This document shows positions 5,989 to 9,731 of a DNA stretch of 9,731 nucleotides, piece by piece (the stretch's first letter is position 1; every line of letters begins with the position of its first letter). The notes below the pieces were generated by a model. That model searched no databases, was not told the DNA's origin, and worked only from the letters and a program-made list of their open reading frames with translations. Made by a program: the position numbers and the translations under genes. This stretch comes from DASZHA01 sp049644325 (GTDB lineage: Bacteria > Chloroflexota > Dormibacteria > DASZGP01): positions 1 to 9,731 of the forward strand of contig JBARRR010000069.1 of assembly GCA_049644325.1 (NCBI GenBank), given 5' to 3'.

Positions 5989-6740
5989 GCACGCCTCGCC
6001 CGCTCCTGCGGTTCGACGTCGTGACGCTGTTCCCCGATGCATTCCCCGGTCCGCTGGGCATGGGCGTGGTGGGGCGGGCGATCGAGCAGGGAACCATCGG
6101 GCTCACGGCCCACAACCTGCGGGACTACGCTGGGAACCGGCACCGGCAGGTCGACGACACCCCCTACGGGGGTGGCCCCGGTATGGTGCTCAAGCCGGAG
6201 CCCGTGTTCGCGGCGGTCCGGGCCATCCGCGGAGAGGCGGCCGCGAACGGCAGTGCGGGGGAGATTCCATGCGTCCTGTTGACACCCCAGGGCCGGACCC
6301 TCGACCACGACCTGGCCGTTCAGCTGGCGAAGAAGCCGGGCCTGGTCATGGTGGCCGGCCGCTACGAGGGCTTCGATGAGCGCATTCGCACCGGCCTGGC
6401 GGACTATGAGGTCAGCATCGGGGACTTTGTCCTCAGCGGGGGGGAGCTGGCGGCGATGATCCTGGTCGAGGTCATCTCCCGCCACGTCCCCGGCGTCCTT
6501 GGCGACGAGGACTCCGCGTCCAGCGACTCGTTCTCAGAGGGGCTGCTGGAGCATCCCCAGTACACTCGTCCCGCGGAGTTTGAGGGCCACAAGGTTCCCG
6601 AGGTGCTGCTCTCCGGCAACCATGAGCTGATCCGGGAGTGGCGTCGCCAGATGGCGCTGGAGCGCACGCGAAGCCGCCGGCCGGAGCTTCCCGGTGTGTC
6701 GACCCACGGTCGATCCGCCAGCAAGGAGAAAATGAAATGA
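5985..6740 (+). CDS. trmD: tRNA (guanine-N1-)-methyltransferase TrmD
   Basis: TrmD uses S-adenosylmethionine to methylate G37 next to the anticodon, which prevents +1 frameshifting, and is essential in many bacteria. The 251-residue length is typical. Visible motifs are FDVVTLFPDAF (10-20), YGGGPGMV (61-68), the trefoil-knot SAM site LLTPQGR (98-104) and GRYEGFDERI (125-134), SIGDFVLSGGELAAM (144-158), and DSFSEGLLEHPQYTRP (181-196), whose first Asp corresponds to the catalytic Asp of the family. The end after RRPEL (residues 231-235) is an extra 16-residue basic stretch that carries the rplS ribosome site in its DNA. The ATG at 5985 overlaps the rimM stop by four bases; GGAGG at 5970-5974 or GAGG at 5977-5980 serves as ribosome site. 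Confidence 0.98.
   Translation: MSTPRPLLRFDVVTLFPDAFPGPLGMGVVGRAIEQGTIGLTAHNLRDYAGNRHRQVDDTPYGGGPGMVLKPEPVFAAVRAIRGEAAANGSAGEIPCVLLTPQGRTLDHDLAVQLAKKPGLVMVAGRYEGFDERIRTGLADYEVSIGDFVLSGGELAAMILVEVISRHVPGVLGDEDSASSDSFSEGLLEHPQYTRPAEFEGHKVPEVLLSGNHELIREWRRQMALERTRSRRPELPGVSTHGRSASKEKMK
6723..6728 (+). promoter_or_regulatory. Shine-Dalgarno fixing the rplS start
   Basis: AAGGAG sits inside the 3' end of trmD, eight bases before the ATG at 6737. The frame is open upstream to an ATG at 6638, but this site and the conserved L19 beginning (MNIVEAVEKDYL) decide for 6737. Confidence 0.8.
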
Positions 6741-7078
6741 ACATCGTTGAAGCCGTCGAAAAGGACTACCTGAAGCCTGACGTCCCCAAGCTCCGCTCCG
6801 GGGACACGGTGCGGGTTCATGTCAAGGTCGTCGAGGGCAACCGGGAGCGCATCCAGGTCTTCGAGGGCGTGGTCATCGCCCTCAGCAAGTCGGGGCTCAA
6901 GGAGAACTTCACGGTTCGCCGCGTCACCCATGGCGTGGGCGTGGAGAGGACCTTCATGATCCATTCGCCACGAATCGACAGGATCGAAGTCGTTCGCCAC
7001 GGCGCCGTCCGTCGGGCCAAGCTCTTCTACCTGCGCGACAAGGTCGGCAAGCAGTCACGCATCAAGGAGCAGCGTTAA
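6737..7078 (+). CDS. rplS: 50S ribosomal protein L19
   Basis: L19 sits at the 30S-50S interface, contacting both subunits through bridge B8, and stabilises the large subunit. The 113-residue protein matches the family throughout: GDTVRVHVKVVEGNRERIQV (22-41), FEGVVIA (42-48), GVGVERTF (66-73), HSPRIDRIEVVRHGAVRRAK (76-95) and LFYLRD (96-101). Length agrees with the usual 113-120. The start overlaps the last four bases of trmD and has a good ribosome site, so L19 output is tied to the operon but has independent strength. A lepB gene often follows rplS in related clusters; here the next gene is rnhB after 37 bases. There is no terminator-like hairpin with a T-run in that gap. Confidence 0.97.
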   Translation: MNIVEAVEKDYLKPDVPKLRSGDTVRVHVKVVEGNRERIQVFEGVVIALSKSGLKENFTVRRVTHGVGVERTFMIHSPRIDRIEVVRHGAVRRAKLFYLRDKVGKQSRIKEQR

Positions 7079-7097
7079 CCCAATTCCAAGGCCTGCC

Positions 7098-7103
7098 GGA
7101 GGA
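7098..7103 (+). promoter_or_regulatory. Shine-Dalgarno-like site before rnhB, unusually far from ATG
   Basis: GGAGGA is twelve bases upstream of the ATG at 7116, longer than the usual 5-9. An in-frame CTG at 7110 would have a 6-base spacer and adds two residues. CTG starts are rare, so the ATG is kept as the annotated start. Confidence 0.45.
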
Positions 7104-7115
7104 CAATCTCTGCGG

Positions 7116-7841
7116 ATGTCCAGGCCACACGCCCAACCAGCCCTTCCCATGGAGATCCCGCCAACCGATATCTGGTTGCGCGAGCGCGCCGCCCGGATCC
7201 ATGGACACATGCTGGTCGCCGGGGTGGATGAGGCCGGCCGGGGCCCGCTCGCCGGGCCGGTCGTGGCGGCGGCGGTGCTGTTGCCGATGGGGGTGGCGAT
7301 CGCCGGTATCAACGACTCCAAGCTGCTCACCGCCGAGCAGCGCGAGGACCTGGCGGTCAAGATCAGGACCGTCGCGATCGCAATCGGCGTGGCCCAGGCA
7401 TCCCACGAGGAGGTCGACGATCTCAACATCGCCGTCGCCGGCCGGCTGGCGCTGCAGCGGGCGGTGGAGGCGCTGCCCCTGGAGCCGGACTACCTGCTGA
7501 TCGACGGCTTCCCCGTGCCCGAGTGCAAGCTGCCCCAGGAAGCCTTGATCAAAGGGGACCGGCGAAGTGCCTCGATCATGGCCGGTGGGATCATCGCCAA
7601 GACCACCCGCGACGCCGCCATGCGCCTGGCCGCGGAGACCTACCCGGGCTATGGCTTCGAGGAGCACTTCGGCTACAGCACTCCGCGTCATGCCCAGGCC
7701 CTCAGGGACCTGGGACCGTGCGCCATCCACCGGCGATCGTTCCGACCTGTCACCGTTGCTGAGGCCTTGCTGGCGGGGGAGTCGGCCGAGGTCGGGGCCT
7801 CTGACATCGATATCTTCGGGCGCGAAACCACAGCTTTGTGA
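7116..7841 (+). CDS. rnhB: Ribonuclease HII
   Basis: RNase HII cuts the RNA strand of RNA-DNA hybrids and starts removal of single ribonucleotides misincorporated in DNA. The 241-residue product has the type 2 motifs: GVDEAGRGPLAGPVVAAAV (36-54; catalytic D38 and E39), NDSKLL (66-71), DDLNIAVAGRLALQRAVEAL (101-120), LLIDGF (127-132; D130), KGDRRSASI (146-154), AKTTRDAAM (161-169; D166), and GYGFEEHFGYSTPRH (178-192) with HRRSF (205-209). The four acidic residues of the DEDD active site are present. Segment MAGGIIAK at 155-162 replaces the usual A-A-A-S-I-x-A-K, a mild divergence. The first 33 residues and the last 28 are variable extensions. The start is uncertain between 7116 and an ATG at 7149, as the conserved core starts only at residue 33. 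Confidence 0.95.
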   Translation: MSRPHAQPALPMEIPPTDIWLRERAARIHGHMLVAGVDEAGRGPLAGPVVAAAVLLPMGVAIAGINDSKLLTAEQREDLAVKIRTVAIAIGVAQASHEEVDDLNIAVAGRLALQRAVEALPLEPDYLLIDGFPVPECKLPQEALIKGDRRSASIMAGGIIAKTTRDAAMRLAAETYPGYGFEEHFGYSTPRHAQALRDLGPCAIHRRSFRPVTVAEALLAGESAEVGASDIDIFGRETTAL

Positions 7842-7847
7842 TAACCT
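7842..7847 (+). promoter_or_regulatory. Candidate -10 box for yraN
   Basis: TAACCT fits TANNNT and begins just after the rnhB stop, ending seven bases before GTG at 7855. No -35 and no Shine-Dalgarno are evident. It is a weaker member of the set of -10-like boxes placed right before a start codon in this window. Confidence 0.2.
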
Positions 7848-7854
7848 CGCATGG

Positions 7855-8223
7855 GTGGACGGACGGGCTCGCGCTGCCCGAGGCACGGCCGCCGAAATCG
7901 CGGCTGAGGAGCATCTCAAGCGGTCCGGGATGCGGGCCGTGGCCCGCGACGTGCGCCTCAAGAACGGACAGATCGACCTGGTGATGCGGGACGGCAAAAC
8001 CCTGGTGCTGGTCGAGGTAAAGGCCCGCCGGGGGTCCGGCTACGGGCTTCCCCAGGACGCGGTCGACGGCAGGAAGCTGGCTCGATTGCGCCGGCTGGCG
8101 GAGACCTATCAGCTGCTCCACCCGAGCCATGGCGCTGATCTCCGAGTGGACGTTGTGGCGGTGGACCTGGATGTCGCCGGCCGTCCTGGGCGCTGCCGGC
8201 ACATCCCGGACGTGCTGGCATGA
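7855..8223 (+). CDS. yraN: UPF0102/YraN family predicted nuclease
   Basis: YraN proteins are small members of the PD-(D/E)XK nuclease superfamily, widely conserved next to rnhB and comM/yifB. Their physiological substrate is not settled. The 122-residue product begins ARAARGTAAEIAAEEHLKRS, the usual N-terminal helix with R-G-x-x-A-E. The nuclease core follows: GQIDLVMRDGKTLVLVEVKA (38-57), with D41, E54 and K56 as candidate metal or catalytic residues. The family more often has GEIDLI, so Q39 is a small deviation. It ends with LRVDVVAVDLD and RHIPDVLA, typical closing strands. The start is GTG, since no in-frame ATG exists in the gap after rnhB; an out-of-frame ATG at 7851 is ignored. The stop overlaps the deacetylase ATG by four bases. 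Confidence 0.9.
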   Translation: MDGRARAARGTAAEIAAEEHLKRSGMRAVARDVRLKNGQIDLVMRDGKTLVLVEVKARRGSGYGLPQDAVDGRKLARLRRLAETYQLLHPSHGADLRVDVVAVDLDVAGRPGRCRHIPDVLA

Positions 8224-9239
8224 CCGTACGGCGCCATCGCCGCCACGTGTACCTCCCCGTCGGCCTCGTCCTGGCGCTGGTCCTGGTCGCCGGGACGGCG
8301 GCGGTGGCGATCGCGATGACCCTTGGTCCGGGCGCTCCGCTCGGTGTGGGCTTTCCCCGGGTCGATCGGGCCCAGGCGGATACCGGGCCGGGCGCCAAGC
8401 AGGCCATCGTGGAGCCGCCTCCCGGCGACGTCATTCCCGCCGGGCACGTCCCCGTGCTGATGTACCACTACATCCGCCTGAACCCCAACCCCAGGGACGT
8501 GGTGGGTCGCAACCTGTCGGTCTCCCCCGACCACTTCACCCAGCAGATGCAGTTCGCTCACGACCACGGCTTCAAGACGATCACCCTGGAGCAGCTCTAC
8601 GCCGCGGTGGCCGCCGGCAAGAAGCTGGACCGCCGGACCATGGTCCTGACCTTCGACGACGGGTACGAGGACTTCTACACGACCGCCTGGCCGGTCCTCA
8701 AGCAGAACGGGTTCACCGCCACCTCGTACGTCGTCGGCGATTTCGTGGGAAAGCCGGGGTACATGACCTGGGACCAGGTCGACGAGCTCGACCGCGCGGG
8801 GATCGAGATCGGCGCCCACTCCCTCACGCACCCCGACCTCACGCGGCAGACGCCCGCGGCGCTGGACGCGCAGGTGGCGGGAAGCAAGGCGATCCTGGAG
8901 CAGCACCTAGGCCACCCGGTCTACGAGTTCTGCTACCCGGCGGGAAGGTTCAACCCTGCTGTCCTGGCCAACGTCCACCGGGCGGGCTACCACGACGCCA
9001 CCACCACCGTCCCCGGCGTGTTCGAGTCGATGCCGACCGCATACTACTGGCCGCGGGTCCGGATCGAGAGCATCGACACCCTGCCGTCATTCAGCCAGAA
9101 GCTAGCCAGCGGCTTCGCCGACTACCAGAAATACGGCGACAAGCCGGCACCCGGGCTCTTCCCGTCACCCCTGCCGTCGATCGCCCCCAGCGTCGACCCC
9201 TCCGCCTCGCCCACCGACTACAGCCGGGGCACCGAGTAG
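8220..9239 (+). CDS. Membrane-anchored polysaccharide deacetylase (NodB homology, CE4)
   Basis: This enzyme class removes N- or O-acetyl groups from envelope or extracellular polysaccharides such as peptidoglycan, poly-N-acetylglucosamine or xylan; the substrate here cannot be told. Of 339 residues, 1-9 are basic and 11-34 form one hydrophobic helix (signal anchor or uncleaved signal peptide; no lipobox cysteine), then a Gly/Pro linker to about 75. The NodB domain has an entry motif VLMYHYI (79-85), TFDDGYEDFY (144-153; catalytic D146 and metal D147), HSLTHPDL (200-207; metal H200 and H204), and FCYPAGRFN (237-245). The MYHYI entry and the P-A-G-R motif resemble PgaB/IcaB- and PdaC-like deacetylases of Gram-positives. 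Residues 309-339 are a Pro/Ser tail. The ATG overlaps yraN by four bases, so expression is coupled to a cytoplasmic nuclease gene. The N-terminus faces inward with the enzyme outside the membrane. Confidence 0.93.
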   Translation: MTVRRHRRHVYLPVGLVLALVLVAGTAAVAIAMTLGPGAPLGVGFPRVDRAQADTGPGAKQAIVEPPPGDVIPAGHVPVLMYHYIRLNPNPRDVVGRNLSVSPDHFTQQMQFAHDHGFKTITLEQLYAAVAAGKKLDRRTMVLTFDDGYEDFYTTAWPVLKQNGFTATSYVVGDFVGKPGYMTWDQVDELDRAGIEIGAHSLTHPDLTRQTPAALDAQVAGSKAILEQHLGHPVYEFCYPAGRFNPAVLANVHRAGYHDATTTVPGVFESMPTAYYWPRVRIESIDTLPSFSQKLASGFADYQKYGDKPAPGLFPSPLPSIAPSVDPSASPTDYSRGTE

Positions 9240-9258
9240 GTCTTTAGGCAGACGCAGA

Positions 9259-9274
9259 ACTACTAAGTTGTAGT
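9259..9274. promoter_or_regulatory. Candidate operator palindrome before comM
   Basis: ACTAC (9259-9263) and GTAGT (9270-9274) are exact inverted arms around TAAGTT; six of eight symmetric pairs match over 16 bases. It is AT-rich in GC-rich surroundings and overlaps the candidate -10. The TAC...GTA layout recalls BlaI/MecI-type operators, but that is only resemblance. No regulator gene lies in the window. Confidence 0.35.
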
Positions 9275-9276
9275 AT
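9271..9276 (+). promoter_or_regulatory. Candidate -10 box for comM/yifB
   Basis: TAGTAT closely resembles TATAAT (TANNNT) and ends nine bases before GTG at 9286, in the 46-base gap after the deacetylase stop. No clear -35 exists at 16-18 bases. There is no Shine-Dalgarno, and the GTG would sit within a few bases of the predicted transcription start. Confidence 0.4.
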
Positions 9277-9285
9277 CATGGCAGG

Positions 9286-9731
9286 GTGATCGCCTGCACG
9301 CTGACCGCCTGCCTGGATGGCGTCCGGGCGCGCCGGGTGGAGGTCGAAGCCGACATCGGGGGCGGCCTTCCCAGCTTCAGCATCGTCGGTCTAACCGACA
9401 GGGCGGTCCAGGAGGCGCGAGAGCGGGTCCGGGCGGCGCTGCGCAATAGCGGCTTCACGTTTCCCAGCCACCGGCTCACGGTCAACCTGGCGCCCGCCGA
9501 GATGCGCAAGGAGGGCACCGCCTTCGACGTCGCCATCGCCCTCGCCATCCTTGGCTCGGCCGGGCAGCCGGGCCTGGACCAGCGTGGCGCGGCGTTCATT
9601 GGCGAGCTCGGGCTCGACGGCTCGCTGCGCCCGGTGCGTGGCGCCCTTGCCCTAACGACCGAGCTGGCCGGGGCCGGCGCCGAGCGCCTGTACGTCCCGG
9701 CGACCAACGCCGCCGAGGCGGCGGGGTGCGG
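9286..9731 (+). CDS. comM: ComM/YifB family Mg-chelatase-like AAA+ protein, N-terminal part (3' truncated by window)
   Basis: ComM/YifB proteins are AAA+ ATPases with an N-terminal Lon-protease-like domain. In Vibrio and related bacteria ComM is a hexameric helicase promoting branch migration during natural transformation, but the family is common outside competent species. The 148 visible codons start MIACTLTACLDGVRARRVEV, followed by GGGLPSFSIVGLTDRAVQEA, RERVRAALRNSGFTFP, RLTVNLAPAEMRKEGTAFDV and FIGELGLDGSLRPVRG, all typical of the first domain. The Walker A motif of the ATPase lies beyond the window. The GTG at 9286 is chosen because the protein begins where the family does; the nearby ATG at 9278 is out of frame and reaches a stop after three codons. 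The position after rnhB-yraN is typical, with dprA often next. There is no Shine-Dalgarno. Confidence 0.93.
   Translation, partial: MIACTLTACLDGVRARRVEVEADIGGGLPSFSIVGLTDRAVQEARERVRAALRNSGFTFPSHRLTVNLAPAEMRKEGTAFDVAIALAILGSAGQPGLDQRGAAFIGELGLDGSLRPVRGALALTTELAGAGAERLYVPATNAAEAAGC

Noticed and set aside
7838..7845. GATAAC as an alternative -10 for yraN
   Set aside because: It mismatches the most conserved first and last positions; TAACCT two bases later fits better.
9240..9253. Second small inverted repeat (GTCT...AGAC) after the deacetylase
   Set aside because: A four-base stem with no T-run is expected by chance and cannot be called a terminator.
1..9731. A defence island, prophage, transposon, CRISPR array, tRNA or rRNA
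   Set aside because: No inverted terminal repeats, integrase, repeat-spacer pattern, cloverleaf or rRNA-like sequence was seen; the genes are conserved housekeeping genes of uniform composition.

Overview
The window is a densely packed housekeeping cluster of a GC-rich bacterium (about 70% GC by eye, not computed). All thirteen recognised genes are on the + strand and gaps never exceed 57 bases. Gene order and protein style (an alanine-rich SMC arm, S16 with a long acidic tail, TANNNT-type -10 boxes placed just before start codons) suggest Actinomycetota or a neighbouring high-GC terrabacterial lineage such as Chloroflexota or Candidatus Dormibacterota. The ylxM gene before ffh fits the latter two better than most Actinomycetota. 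The placement is inference; no search was possible.

Layout: bases 1-1512 are the C-terminal half of smc (chromosome condensation). Next comes the signal recognition particle block: ftsY (receptor), a small DUF2007-like gene, ylxM and ffh. The ribosome/tRNA block follows: rpsP (S16), khpA (KH protein), rimM, trmD and rplS (L19), with 4-17 base overlaps or very short gaps, so probably one translationally coupled operon. Then come rnhB (RNase HII) and yraN (UPF0102). The window ends with a membrane-anchored polysaccharide deacetylase overlapping yraN by 4 bases, and the start of a comM/yifB-type AAA+ gene cut off by the window edge.

Functionally the cluster joins co-translational protein targeting (FtsY, Ffh, YlxM), 30S maturation (S16, RimM, possibly KhpA), tRNA modification (TrmD), the 50S protein L19 at the subunit interface, and DNA maintenance (SMC, RNase HII, YraN, ComM). 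The deacetylase is the one envelope enzyme and the main guest gene.

No new multi-gene defence or mobile system, RNA gene, CRISPR array or insertion sequence is visible. The points worth a second look are subtle: matching acidic tails on S16 and KhpA; a helix-turn-helix-like segment in the SMC arm; a repeated arrangement suggesting leaderless transcripts; a short palindrome over the -10 of comM; a hairpin just before ftsY; and the deacetylase coupled to yraN.
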